Origin: Polyangia bacterium
Lineage (GTDB): Bacteria > Myxococcota_A > Polyangia > Fen-1088
DNA length: 64,000 bases
Reading direction: 5' to 3'
Assembly: GCA_036268875.1 (NCBI GenBank)
Contig: DATATI010000088.1
Span: 25,039 to 89,038 of the forward strand
The translations under genes and the position numbers were made by a program. The notes below the pieces were generated by a model, which saw only the letters and a list, made by a program, of their open reading frames with translations, was not told the DNA's origin and made no database searches. Below are positions 55,312 to 63,850 of this stretch, in pieces. Numbering within the stretch: the stretch's first letter is position 1; every line of letters begins with the position of its first letter.

Positions 55312-56616
55312 ATGTCGAAGCCGGCCGTCAGGCGGCGAAGCGGATGGCGGCGGGGCGCCGTCGGTCCGCTGGTCGCGTTGCTGTTCGGCGTGGCCGCCAC
55401 CGTCGGTGTCGCGCGTCCGGCCCGGGCGCAGACCGGCGACGATCTGTCTGTCTATGTGATGACCTTCGGTCCCGGCGATCATCCGTTCTTCAAGTTTGGA
55501 CACGACGCGATCTGGATCCAGGACCGCGCGACGAAGGTGGGCAAGGTCTACAACTTTGGGACCTTTCGCTTCGACTCGCCGAAGTTGATCCCGGATTTTA
55601 TGAAGGGCCGCCTCATCTACTGGCTGTCGGTCTCGTCGGTGGAACGGACCATCGCCAGCTATCAATCCGAAAACCGGACTATCGAAGTGCAAGAGCTGGA
55701 TCTGGCGGCGCCGGAAAAGTTGGCCCTGGCCGAGCGGCTGGCGGTGAACGCGCGGCCAGAGAATCGGAATTACAAGTACGACTACTTTCTCGACAACTGC
55801 TCGACGCGCGTGCGAGACGCCATCGACGCGGTGACGGCCGGGCGGCTGCGGGCGTCGGCGCATGGGCCGGCGCGCCTGACCTTGCGCGAGCAGGCGCTGC
55901 GCATGACCGCCGATCTGCCGTGGGAGTACCTGACGCTGTCTCTGGTCTTGGGCCCCGCCACCGACGAGCCCGGGGACCGCTGGGGCGAGATGTTCATCCC
56001 GCAAGAGCTGGCCCGCGGCCTGCGCGCCGTCAGTCTGCCCGGCGTCACCGGCACGCGACCACTGGTCCGCTCGCAAGAAGTTCTCTTCCGCGCCCAGCGC
56101 GAGCCGCCGCCCGAATATCCGCCCGACATGCGCCTGGTGATGTTGCTGGCCGGGGTCGGCATCGGCTGCGCCTTGTTCGCGCTGGGCTTGGCCGGGGCCA
56201 GCTGGCCGGCGTGGCGGGTGATCTTCTGCGTGGTGGCGGCGCTGTGGGGATTCATTCTGGGTTTCGTCGGCTGTTTTCTTTGCTTCGTGTGGGCCTTCAC
56301 CGACCACGTGGTGGCGGCACGCAACGAGAACATCTTGCTGTGCGCGCCGTGGGCGCTGCTGTTCCCGGTGCTGCTGTTCGGCGTTGGGCGCGGGCGCCTG
56401 GTCGCCGCGCGCCGGGCCTTCGCCGCCACGGTGGCGGCGGCGGCGTTGGCCACGCTGGGATTTCTGCTGAAGGTCTATCCCGGGTTTCACCAGGACAACG
56501 GGCAGGTGATCGCGCTGCTCTTGCCGACCTGGTATGGCCTCTCGCTGGGGCTTTTGTCGACCTGGCGGGGGTTACGGCGGCTGCCGGTCAAAGGACGCGG
56601 AGGATCCAAGTCTTGA
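55312..56616 (+). CDS. DUF4105 membrane protein
   Basis: ATG 55312 gives 434 residues: a signal peptide or first helix (LVALLFGVAATVGVARPARA), a large exported N-terminal domain with the DUF4105 motifs FGPGDHPFFKFGHDAIWIQD, VYNFGTFRFDSP and YDYFLDNCSTRVRDAID, and five or so C-terminal helices from about residue 290. A Cys and charged pocket in the N-terminal part suggests a hydrolase-like fold, but the function is not known. Its end overlaps the convergent methyltransferase gene by 29 bases. Confidence 0.85.
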   Translation: MSKPAVRRRSGWRRGAVGPLVALLFGVAATVGVARPARAQTGDDLSVYVMTFGPGDHPFFKFGHDAIWIQDRATKVGKVYNFGTFRFDSPKLIPDFMKGRLIYWLSVSSVERTIASYQSENRTIEVQELDLAAPEKLALAERLAVNARPENRNYKYDYFLDNCSTRVRDAIDAVTAGRLRASAHGPARLTLREQALRMTADLPWEYLTLSLVLGPATDEPGDRWGEMFIPQELARGLRAVSLPGVTGTRPLVRSQEVLFRAQREPPPEYPPDMRLVMLLAGVGIGCALFALGLAGASWPAWRVIFCVVAALWGFILGFVGCFLCFVWAFTDHVVAARNENILLCAPWALLFPVLLFGVGRGRLVAARRAFAATVAAAALATLGFLLKVYPGFHQDNGQVIALLLPTWYGLSLGLLSTWRGLRRLPVKGRGGSKS

Positions 56617-57817
56617 GGTGGCCAGTCTCGGGCACGCCGATCAACTCGGGGTGATCGGCGCTGGCCCCGAGGCGCGCCACGATCTGTGCCGCGCGCCCCG
56701 AATCCCCGAGCGCGTCGGCGCAAAGCTCGTCCCAGTGCGCGCGCGTGACCCGGCCCGAGCAGGAACAGGCCACCAGGTAGCCGCCGGCTTCGGTCAGGCG
56801 GGCGCCCCGCAAGATGAGTTCCTTGTACCCGCGATCGGCGGCGAGAAGGCCGGCGCCGCTGGCGGCGCGTTTGGCCAGCGCCGGTGGATCCAGCACGACC
56901 ACGTCGAAACGGGCGCGCTGCGATTCCAGCTCGCGCAGCAGATCGAAGGCGTTGGCGGCGCGCACCTCGACGTTTCCAAGGCCGTTGCGTTGGGCGTTGG
57001 CGCGGGCCCGGTCGGCGGCGGACGGATCCTCGTCGGTGGCCAGCACCGCGCCGCCGCGCCGGCCGAGGGCCAGCGCGAAACCGCCGTGGTAGGTGAAGGC
57101 GTCCAGGGCCCGGGCGCCCGGCGGGGCCAGCGCGGCCACCGCCACATGGTTGTCCGCCTGGTCAAGAAAACCGCCAGTTTTTCCGTCGGTGAGCAGATCC
57201 GCCTCGAGCTGATTTTCGCCCAGGCGATAGACCACCCGCGTGGCGCCGCCCCCGGCGACGACGCCCGAGAAACGTGGCAGGTCTTCAAAGTCGCGCATCG
57301 ATCCGTCGTCGCGCGCCACCACCACCCGGACGCCCAGCTTGTCAGCCACCAGCTGCGCGATGGCCGGGCGGGCGGCGTTCATCGCCACCGACGTGGTCTG
57401 AATGACCGCCGCGTCGGCATAGCGATCGACGAACAATCCAGGAAGGCCGTCGCTTTCGGCGTGCGCGATGCGATAGGCGTCGCGGTCGAGCTTCATCCCG
57501 GTGCGCCGGGCGAGGGCGGTGTCCAGGCGCCGGCTGACCAGCGCGACCAGATGGTCCGCGGCCAAGTCGTCGTCGACGCCAAAGGCGCCCCCGGTGATCA
57601 TCCGCAACGCCAGCTTGGCCGTCGCCGCCCAGGTGGCCACGCCCAGGGACTTGCCGCGGCCGTCCTGAACCGCCACCAGCGAGGGACCCCCGCTGCCAGC
57701 GTCGGTTTCGGGGCCGCGCAGCACGTCCTGGCGAAAGACCCACGGGTGGCCGGCCCGCACGCGCGCCACCCCGCGCGGGGAAATCAAGGCCGGAGGCAGG
57801 TTCGTCTTCGCCGACAT
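56588..57817 (-). CDS. rlmI: RlmI-type 23S rRNA cytosine methyltransferase
   Basis: ATG 57817 gives 409 residues: an N-terminal PUA-like domain (RGVARVRAGHPWVFRQDVLR), a linker domain with SDGLPGLFVDRYADAAVIQT, and the Rossmann methyltransferase part with ALDAFTYHGGFALALGRRGG, ATDEDPSAADRARANAQRNG, VVLDPPALAKRAASGAGLLA and LVACSCSGRV. This is the class I rRNA methyltransferase (RlmI) plan, which methylates a 23S rRNA cytosine. The upstream frame to 58117 lacks support. Confidence 0.85.
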   Translation of the reverse strand: MSAKTNLPPALISPRGVARVRAGHPWVFRQDVLRGPETDAGSGGPSLVAVQDGRGKSLGVATWAATAKLALRMITGGAFGVDDDLAADHLVALVSRRLDTALARRTGMKLDRDAYRIAHAESDGLPGLFVDRYADAAVIQTTSVAMNAARPAIAQLVADKLGVRVVVARDDGSMRDFEDLPRFSGVVAGGGATRVVYRLGENQLEADLLTDGKTGGFLDQADNHVAVAALAPPGARALDAFTYHGGFALALGRRGGAVLATDEDPSAADRARANAQRNGLGNVEVRAANAFDLLRELESQRARFDVVVLDPPALAKRAASGAGLLAADRGYKELILRGARLTEAGGYLVACSCSGRVTRAHWDELCADALGDSGRAAQIVARLGASADHPELIGVPETGHLKTWILRVL

Positions 57818-57876
57818 GGGAGCAATTGGGTGGGGACCGGCGGCGCCATCGCCGCGGCGGGCGATGATAAAGTAAA

Positions 57877-59190
57877 ATGAACCACATGGCTTACGAGCTT
57901 CACGCCGCCCGCCGGGCGCGCCTGGCAGAAATTTTGGGCCCGCGAACGGCGCTGGTCTTGTTTTCGCCGCCCGAGCGCCTGCGCAACGGCGACGTCCACC
58001 ACAAGTTTCGCCAGGACAGCGACATCCTTTATCTGACCGGCTTTGAAGAGCCGGGCGCGGTGGTGGTGCTGCGGCCGGGGCACGAGACGGCGTCGTTCGT
58101 GATGTTCGTGCGGCCACGCAACCCCAGCGAGGAGACCTGGACCGGCCGGCGTGCTGGTGTCCAAGGCGCGCGCGACGTCTTCGGGGCCAGCGCGGCGTAC
58201 GCAGCCGACGAGCTAGACACGCGGCTGCCCGACGTGGTTTCTGGCGTCGAGGAGCTGCACTATCACATCGGCCGCGACGCCGAGGTGGACGAACGCATGG
58301 TGCGCCTTTTGGCCACGCTGCGCGGGCGCGAGCGGCGCGGGCCGCACGCGCCGGTGAAGATCATCGACGCGCGTCTGTCCGTTCACGAGATGCGTCTTTT
58401 CAAGACGCCGCCTGAGCTGGCCATCCAGCGGCGCGCCGCCGACATCACCGCCGAGGCGCACATCGCCGCCATGCGCGCCGCCCGTCCTGGCGTGAACGAA
58501 TACGAGATCGAGGCGCTGATCGATTACACCTTCCGCCGCAAGGGCGGCTTCGGTCCCGGTTATCCCAGCATCGTGGGCGGCGGCGTGAACGCCACCATCC
58601 TTCACTATGTCGAGAACAAGGCCCTACTGCGCGAGGGCGACCTGTTGCTGGTCGACGCCGGCTGCGAGGTGGACGGCTTCACGGCCGACGTCACGCGGAC
58701 GTTTCCCGTCGGCGGGCGCTTCTCGGAACCGCAGCGCCGCGTGTACGAAGCGGTGCTGGAGGCGCAGCTGGAAGCCATCGCCGCCACCAAGGCGGGCGCT
58801 ACCCTGGAGGCGATCCACGCCGGCGTGGTCGAGTCATTGACGCGCAAGATGGTCGCGCTGGGTTTGCTCAGCGGCGAGGTGCCGCAGCTGATCGAGAGTG
58901 GCGCGTACAAGGCGTATTACATGCACCGCACCAGCCACTGGCTGGGGATGGACGTACACGACGTGGGCTTTTACTCGCTGGAGGGCGCCGCGCGGGCCCT
59001 GGAGCCGGGCATGGTGCTGACCATCGAGCCCGGTTTGTACATCGCGCCCGACGACGAAAAGGCGCCGATCGAATACCGCGGCATCGGCGTGCGCATCGAG
59101 GACGATCTGGTCGTCACTCCCGACGGCAACGAGATCTTGACCGCCGGCACGCCCAAGTCCGTCGCCGAAATGGAAACGCTGACCCGCTAG
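57877..59190 (+). CDS. pepP: Xaa-Pro aminopeptidase
   Basis: The 437-residue protein has the aminopeptidase P N-domain (LVLFSPPERLRNGDVHHKFR, SDILYLTGFEEPGAVVVLRP) and the creatinase-fold catalytic C-domain with metal ligands LLVDAGCEVDGFTADVTRTF (two Asp), HRTSHWLGMDVHDVG (His), ALEPGMVLTIEPGLYI (Glu) and GIGVRIEDDLVV (Glu). It cleaves residues ahead of proline. No signal peptide, so cytoplasmic. It is divergent from the methyltransferase gene over 59 bases. Confidence 0.93.
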   Translation: MNHMAYELHAARRARLAEILGPRTALVLFSPPERLRNGDVHHKFRQDSDILYLTGFEEPGAVVVLRPGHETASFVMFVRPRNPSEETWTGRRAGVQGARDVFGASAAYAADELDTRLPDVVSGVEELHYHIGRDAEVDERMVRLLATLRGRERRGPHAPVKIIDARLSVHEMRLFKTPPELAIQRRAADITAEAHIAAMRAARPGVNEYEIEALIDYTFRRKGGFGPGYPSIVGGGVNATILHYVENKALLREGDLLLVDAGCEVDGFTADVTRTFPVGGRFSEPQRRVYEAVLEAQLEAIAATKAGATLEAIHAGVVESLTRKMVALGLLSGEVPQLIESGAYKAYYMHRTSHWLGMDVHDVGFYSLEGAARALEPGMVLTIEPGLYIAPDDEKAPIEYRGIGVRIEDDLVVTPDGNEILTAGTPKSVAEMETLTR

Positions 59191-59213
59191 CGCCGTTAGC
59201 GCTTCGACGCCTT

Positions 59214-59822
59214 CTAGAATTCGACTTCCACGCCGCCGCCGAAATCGAAGACGGCGTAGGTGTCGCTGCGGTTGTCCGTGCTTTCGTACGAGACATGGCC
59301 CAGCGACAGGCAGGCCTCCAGGCCCAGGCCAATCCAGTCGTAGAAAAAGTACGTCGCGCCGCCTCCGCCGCGCGCGGCGACGCCCAGGGCGGCGTGGCCG
59401 TCGTCGGGGAATACGTAGATCAATCCCCCGGTCGCCTTGGCGTGAACCACGATGGGCGTCGAGGTGGCGAATTTCCATTTGGCGCCGGCCAGCGTCTCGA
59501 ACACTTTGCCGCTGCCGCACGAGCTGGTGTCGGTGCGGCATCCGCCGATTTGCATGTTCACGTCCAGGTTCAGCCAGGCCGCGCCGTTCAGATGATAGCC
59601 ATAGTCGGCGGCCAGCTTGGTGCCGCCGAACGAATCGCCGAGACCACCGGCCAGCAGCAAGTGCGCAGACAATTCGTTGTCGTGCGGAAACGGATACGGA
59701 CCCTTGAGCAGCGGCTCGGCGGCGTGCGCCCCGGGAGTCGGCGCCAGCGTCAAGGCCGCTGCCGTGGCTGCCGCCCAGACGATCGCGCGCCAGCGCAGTG
59801 GAAATTGCCGCGGAGTCAACAT
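59214..59822 (-). CDS. Outer-membrane barrel-like exported protein
   Basis: ATG 59822 gives 202 residues with a signal peptide (VWAAATAAALTLAPTPGAHA) and a series of strands such as KLAADYGYHLNGAAWLNLDV, GVAARGGGGATYFFYDWIGL and VFDFGGGVEVEF. The alternation and the terminal Phe suggest an outer-membrane barrel of the OmpA/OmpW size. A CRTDTSSCG disulfide-type loop lies near residue 95. No named family. It is divergent from the small lipoprotein gene by 24 bases and converges on pepP. Confidence 0.72.
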   Translation of the reverse strand: MLTPRQFPLRWRAIVWAAATAAALTLAPTPGAHAAEPLLKGPYPFPHDNELSAHLLLAGGLGDSFGGTKLAADYGYHLNGAAWLNLDVNMQIGGCRTDTSSCGSGKVFETLAGAKWKFATSTPIVVHAKATGGLIYVFPDDGHAALGVAARGGGGATYFFYDWIGLGLEACLSLGHVSYESTDNRSDTYAVFDFGGGVEVEF

Positions 59823-59846
59823 AGCCTCGGAATCGGACCCAAGCAT

Positions 59847-60230
59847 ATGGCCGAGCCGCCCATCCGTACAGAATCAGCGCCGCGGCGGCGGATGCGCGCG
59901 CTGCTGATCGCAGTGCTGGGCGCGGCGGTGGTGAGCGGCGGCTGCGCTGGCCGCCACCGCGGGCCGCGCACGCTGGCCACCATCGGGGGCGCCATCGCGC
60001 TTGGCGGCGGGGTGGCGTGGGTGGTGGGCGAGCGAAACGACGATCGCACCAGCTTGTCCGTCGGTGTGGTCAGCGTGGCGGTGGGCATCGCCGCGGTGGT
60101 GGCGGCGGGCGGCTGGATGGCGTCGGCGGTGGCCTGTCAGGCGGATCCGGATTGCCCCGACGACGAGCAGTGCAAGGAGATCCCGGCGCCGCCGGGCGGG
60201 ATCCCGTACAAGCACTGCATGCCGCGCTGA
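59847..60230 (+). CDS. Small lipoprotein with two membrane-like stretches
   Basis: ATG 59847 gives 127 residues: a basic head (RTESAPRRRMRALLIAVLGA) with lipobox VSGGC, two hydrophobic Gly/Ala/Val stretches (TLATIGGAIALGGGVAWVVG and VGVVSVAVGIAAVVAAGGWM), and a Cys-rich tail (CQADPDCPDDEQCKEI ... HCMP). The tail resembles the short four-Cys segments common at the ends of myxobacterial lipoproteins. Function unknown. Its stop is immediately followed by the kinase stop on the other strand. Confidence 0.65.
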   Translation: MAEPPIRTESAPRRRMRALLIAVLGAAVVSGGCAGRHRGPRTLATIGGAIALGGGVAWVVGERNDDRTSLSVGVVSVAVGIAAVVAAGGWMASAVACQADPDCPDDEQCKEIPAPPGGIPYKHCMPR

Positions 60231-61601
60231 CTAACCCGAGCCCTTGGCCTTGTCGACCGGGACGCCGTCCAGCGCCGGTTCGTCGCCGTCGCCCAGGGAC
60301 AGCGGCGTCTCGGCGTCGGCATCGTCTTCGACAGCCATGTCGGCCCAGATCTCGCTGGTGGTTTGAGGAGCGATGGCGGTCGGGACGGGCGTGGCCACCG
60401 GCGCGCCGGCGCTGATCTCGATCTCCAGCGGCAGGGTGCGTTTGCGGTCCTTGCGTCGGGTGAGAAGGATCGGCTCGGGCCCGGTGCGCGGCACCACGAT
60501 GGGCGTGCGTTCGGGCGGGGTCTGTTCCAGCGATCCAATCTCGCCCGAGGTGGCGGCGCGGTTGCCAGGCCGTTTCACCTTCTGCAACTGAATCGGGGTC
60601 GGCTGGTTGCGCACCCAGGGCGGCGGCGTTTCCAGCGAGCGGCGATAGCGAACCGAGCCGTAACAGCGTTGCAGCTCGTCGTACAGCTCTTCCATCGATT
60701 GCTGGCGCTGGTTAGGATCCTTGGCCAGCGCGCGCATGATCAGCTGCTCGGCCTCCTCGGTGATCTCATTGTCCACGCCGCGCTCGCGCGGGGGGATCAC
60801 CGGCTGCGACACCACCTTCATCATGACGTCGACCGGCGTCTCGCCGATGAACGGCACGGTGCCGGTCAACATTTCATAAAACATCACGCCCAGCGCCCAG
60901 ATGTCCGAGCGCGGATCGCTCAGGCCCACGCGCGCGGTCTCGGGCGCCATGTACTCGGGCGTACCGAAGACGACGCCACGCTGGGTGACCCGGCCGTCGG
61001 CGACGTCCGGGTCGTGCACCTTGGCCACGCCGAAGTCGAGGATCTTCACCAGGTCGAAGTTCTTCTCGCGCTCGGTGACGGTGTGCGGGCCGCTCTCGTC
61101 GACGAACTGACGGATAAGTTCCCGGCGGCCCTCGCGCGCCAGCAGCATGACGTTTTCTGGTTTGAGATCGCGATGGACGATCCCCTTGGCGTGCGCCGCG
61201 CCGACCGCGCCGGCCAGCTGGTTCATGATGGTGATGGACCGCAGCAGCTCCAGGTGGCGCTCGCGGTGTAAGAGGGCGTCCAGCGCTTCGCCGCGCAGAA
61301 ACTCCATGACGAAGAAAACCGTGCCGTCGCTGGACTTGCCGAAGTCGGTGACGTTGACGATGTTCGGATGGGCGATCAGGCTGGCGGCGCGCGCCTCGCG
61401 CAGGAATCTTTTGATCGACTCTTCACGGCCGCCGTAGCCTTCGTGCAGGATTTTAACGGCCACTTCCTTGCCGATGTAGACGTGCTCGCCCCGGTAGACG
61501 ACGCCCATTCCGCCGCGACCCACCAGCTCGTGAAGCTTGTACTTCCCGACCGTGGTGCCGGCGCGGGCATCGACTGGAACGGAGCGACCTGCTGCGTGCA
61601 T
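60231..61601 (-). CDS. Eukaryotic-type Ser/Thr protein kinase
   Basis: The 456-residue protein carries a full kinase domain (about 20-290): glycine loop VGRGGMGVVYRGEH, Lys50 in EVAVKIL, catalytic HRDLKPENVML (Asp145), DFG at 189-191, and GTPEYMAPE in the activation segment. The C-terminal 160 residues are Pro/Thr-rich with no membrane helix and no sensor domain, so this is a soluble kinase. Substrates are unknown; such kinases are numerous in Myxococcota. It is divergent from rph over 145 bases that include an inverted repeat. Confidence 0.93.
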   Translation of the reverse strand: MHAAGRSVPVDARAGTTVGKYKLHELVGRGGMGVVYRGEHVYIGKEVAVKILHEGYGGREESIKRFLREARAASLIAHPNIVNVTDFGKSSDGTVFFVMEFLRGEALDALLHRERHLELLRSITIMNQLAGAVGAAHAKGIVHRDLKPENVMLLAREGRRELIRQFVDESGPHTVTEREKNFDLVKILDFGVAKVHDPDVADGRVTQRGVVFGTPEYMAPETARVGLSDPRSDIWALGVMFYEMLTGTVPFIGETPVDVMMKVVSQPVIPPRERGVDNEITEEAEQLIMRALAKDPNQRQQSMEELYDELQRCYGSVRYRRSLETPPPWVRNQPTPIQLQKVKRPGNRAATSGEIGSLEQTPPERTPIVVPRTGPEPILLTRRKDRKRTLPLEIEISAGAPVATPVPTAIAPQTTSEIWADMAVEDDADAETPLSLGDGDEPALDGVPVDKAKGSG

Positions 61602-61650
61602 GAGGGTAGGGCGGGCGTCAGAAACCGTCTTGGACCCAACCCTTCAATTT

Positions 61651-61739
61651 TGACTCTACTACAGCTTTTCGGCAGCCCTCGGCGCTTTTTTTGGGCGCGC
61701 TGTGGGCTTCCGTAGGCGCGGTCGCACACTGTAGAGTCA
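61651..61739. promoter_or_regulatory. Spaced inverted repeat between the kinase and rph genes
   Basis: TGACTCTAC (61651-61659) and GTAGAGTCA (61731-61739) are perfect nine-base inverted arms 71 bases apart, each close to one of the two divergent genes. A poly-T run (CTTTTTTTGGG) lies between. They could be the two halves of a looped regulator site or the ends of a small element. Confidence 0.4.
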
Positions 61740-61746
61740 GCGCCCC

Positions 61747-62454
61747 ATGAGAGCTGACGGCCGAAGTCCAGGAGATCTGCGACCCATCACCATCACGCCC
61801 GATTTCAATCGGTACGCAGAAGGGTCGGTGCTGATCGCTTTTGGCGAGACACGCGTCATCTGCACCGCCTCGGTCGAGGAGAAGGTGCCAAATTTCTTGG
61901 AAGGTCAGGGCAAGGGATGGATCACCGCCGAGTACGCCATGCTGCCGCGATCGACTCATACCCGATCGGGCCGCAACCCGGGCGGGCGCGGGCAGGAGAT
62001 TCAACGGTTGATCGGCCGCGCGCTGCGGGCGGCGGTGGACACGCGCGCGCTGGGGCAGCGGCAAATCACCGTCGACTGCGACGTCATTCAGGCTGACGGC
62101 GGCACGCGCACGGCGGCCATCACTGGCGGATGGGTGGCCCTGGCGTTGGCCACGCGGCGGTTGCAGGCCGCCGAAAAAATAAAGAAGGATCCGATCAAGA
62201 TGGCGGTGGCGGCGATCTCGGCCGGCATCGTCGACGGCGAGGCGCGGTTGGATCTGCCGTATGTCGAAGACTCCGCGGCCGAGGTGGATTGCAACTTCGT
62301 GATGACCGAGACCGGTCGCTTCGTGGAGATTCAAGGCACCGCCGAGAAAGATTCGTTCAGCGCGGAGGACTACGCAAAGTTGGTGGGGCTGGCGTCGCAC
62401 GGAATGAAGACGCTGTTCGCTTTGCAGCGCGAGGCGCTGACGCGGGCCAAGTAG
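61747..62454 (+). CDS. rph: Ribonuclease PH
   Basis: The 235-residue protein has the RNase PH plan: [14 protein letters not shown] at the start, [32 protein letters not shown] and [16 protein letters not shown] with phosphate-binding Arg residues, then [20 protein letters not shown] and [20 protein letters not shown]. It trims the 3' ends of tRNA precursors using phosphate. The rdgB gene follows after 25 bases, the arrangement commonly seen in bacteria. Confidence 0.96.
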   Translation: MRADGRSPGDLRPITITPDFNRYAEGSVLIAFGETRVICTASVEEKVPNFLEGQGKGWITAEYAMLPRSTHTRSGRNPGGRGQEIQRLIGRALRAAVDTRALGQRQITVDCDVIQADGGTRTAAITGGWVALALATRRLQAAEKIKKDPIKMAVAAISAGIVDGEARLDLPYVEDSAAEVDCNFVMTETGRFVEIQGTAEKDSFSAEDYAKLVGLASHGMKTLFALQREALTRAK

Positions 62455-62479
62455 GCGCCGCCGAGGGAGCGAGACGCGC

Positions 62480-63085
62480 ATGAAGATCGTCGTCGCCACC
62501 CGCAACCGCGGCAAGCTGGTGGAGATCGTGAAGCTGCTGGGCGAGTTGTCCGCTGGACCCGCGTTCGAGCTGGTGACGATCGACGAGGTGGCGCCCGGCG
62601 CGGTGTTGCGGGAGGACCGGGACACCTTCGAGGGCAACGCCCTGGCCAAGGCCCGGCAAGCGGCGGACGCGACGGGGCTGGCTGCCATCGCCGACGACTC
62701 AGGTCTGGAAGTGGACGTGCTGGGCGGCGCGCCCGGCGTGTGGTCCGCGCGGTACGCCGGCGAGCCGAGCGACGACGGCCGCAACAACGCCAAGCTGTTG
62801 CAGGCCCTGACCGGCGTGCCGGCGGCTCAGCGCCGCGGGCGTTATCGATGCGTGGCCGCGTTTGTCGATCGCGTTCGCGGGATGGAAATCACCGAGGCGG
62901 GCGCCTGCGAAGGAATCATCTTGGAGGCCGCTTGTGGTGACGGCGGCTTTGGATACGACCCGCTGTTTCTGGTGCCGAGTTTGAGCAAGACCATGGCCGA
63001 ACTGCCGCTGCAAACGAAGAACGAGATCTCGCACCGAGCGGCCGCGTTTCGCGCGCTGGCCGCGCGTCTCGGTGGTGCGCGATAG
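62480..63085 (+). CDS. rdgB: XTP/dITP diphosphatase (RdgB/HAM1)
   Basis: The 201-residue protein has the HAM1 set: VVATRNRGKLVEIVKLL, FEGNALAKARQAADATGLAA, AIADDSGLEVDVLGGAPGVW and SARYAGEPSDDGRNNAKLLQ, and the late CGDGGFGYDPLFLVPSLSKT. It removes non-canonical purine triphosphates such as dITP. GAGGGAG lies ahead of the ATG. It follows rph and is likely co-transcribed with it. Confidence 0.95.
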   Translation: MKIVVATRNRGKLVEIVKLLGELSAGPAFELVTIDEVAPGAVLREDRDTFEGNALAKARQAADATGLAAIADDSGLEVDVLGGAPGVWSARYAGEPSDDGRNNAKLLQALTGVPAAQRRGRYRCVAAFVDRVRGMEITEAGACEGIILEAACGDGGFGYDPLFLVPSLSKTMAELPLQTKNEISHRAAAFRALAARLGGAR

Positions 63086-63098
63086 TCCTTTCGCCGCC

Positions 63099-63110
63099 AG
63101 AAAATTTTCT
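63099..63110. promoter_or_regulatory. AT-rich palindrome ahead of the 87-residue gene
   Basis: AGAAAATTTTCT is a perfect 12-base palindrome, unusual for its AT content in this genome, lying 17 bases before the GTG. TTTATCAT next to it could serve as a -10-like element. Confidence 0.3.
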
Positions 63111-63126
63111 TTATCATGCGACCATC

Positions 63127-63390
63127 GTGCGGCGCGGCTCGCGGACAGTGGCGGACCTTCCCACCTTGCGAGCCTTGGTCGGTGACATCTCCGCCGGCAT
63201 CCGGGTCCTGCAATCCCGCGACGGCGTCGAGCTGTCCGACGCGCAAATCCTGGAACGCGCCAGCAACATCGTCACCGGCCTGATGGGCAACTACCGCATC
63301 GTCTCGCTCGACAACCGCCCCGCCCGTCCCGCGCCGCCCGGCGAGCAGCTCGATCTCCTCGAGCCGGCCCCGCCAACCGCTCGCGCCTAG
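63127..63390 (+). CDS. Small protein of unknown function
   Basis: GTG 63127 gives 87 residues. The middle, LRALVGDISAGIRVLQSRDG and ILERASNIVTGLMGNYRIVS, is helical and looks conserved; the end is Pro-rich (PARPAPPGEQLDLLEPAPPT). No ribosome site stands before the start, and an AT-rich palindrome (AGAAAATTTTCT, 63099-63110) lies just upstream, possibly part of a promoter for a leaderless transcript. A GTG at 63148 is an alternative. It sits between rdgB and tRNA-Pro. Confidence 0.55.
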   Translation: MRRGSRTVADLPTLRALVGDISAGIRVLQSRDGVELSDAQILERASNIVTGLMGNYRIVSLDNRPARPAPPGEQLDLLEPAPPTARA

Positions 63391-63444
63391 CACCTGCGGG
63401 CGTGCGTCGCGCGCCTCCGCTGTGTAAGATGTGCGCCGTTTCAA

Positions 63445-63521
63445 CGGGGCGTAGCGCAGCCTGGTAGCGCGCCTGCTTTGGGAGCAGGATGCCGGAGGTT
63501 CGAATCCTCTCGCCCCGACCA
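63445..63521 (+). tRNA. tRNA-Pro (anticodon TGG)
   Basis: The 77-base cloverleaf is complete: acceptor CGGGGCG pairs with CGCCCCG, D arm GCGC..GCGC, anticodon stem CCTGC/GCAGG around loop TTTGGGA (anticodon TGG), T arm GGAGG TTCGAAT CCTCT, discriminator A, and CCA is encoded. It reads CCA (and by wobble other CCN) proline codons. Confidence 0.98.
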
Positions 63522-63524
63522 AGC

Positions 63525-63850
63525 TCAAGTCTGCGCGGATCCTTTCCAGCGGTTGGGCGCCGGGTCGACGGTGGATGGCCTTTTGGGGGGTGGGTAGTAA
63601 CCGGGTAACAAACGGAGCCGCGGAGCGCGCGTGCGCGCGCGTATCGGCGGGCAGCGGCGGCTCCTGGGCACGCCTGCCGCGATCGAAATTCGGGACTCCT
63701 GCGCGGGCTGTGGCGGGGACGTGGCCGGTTCCGCCGGCGCCGGCCCGAAGCTGAGGCGCTCGATCTCTTTCTTCAGGTAGTGCGTCGCCAGGTGGCCGTA
63801 GAACTCGGTCGTGGTGCGCGGGTCCAGGTGCCCATGATGCGCTGGACCGC
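63525..63850 (-). pseudogene. Decayed tyrosine recombinase (integrase), C-terminal end
   Basis: On the minus strand the frame that stops at 63525 reads GHLDPRTTTEFYGHLATHYL followed by KKEIERLSFGP, which is the integrase box II region; the catalytic Tyr is at 63798-63800. Just upstream the continuation AVQRIM is in another frame, one base off in a G run, and a TAG lies a few codons before it. So the enzyme is frameshifted and truncated. Its C-terminus points at tRNA-Pro, the normal layout of an island integrase next to its target site. The rest of the integrase lies outside the window or is lost. Confidence 0.55.
63625..63644. repeat. Alternating purine-pyrimidine tract
   Basis: Twenty bases alternate strictly between purine and pyrimidine, mostly GC steps ending GTAT. 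Such runs can adopt Z-form DNA under supercoiling. No gene function is attached to it. Confidence 0.45.
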
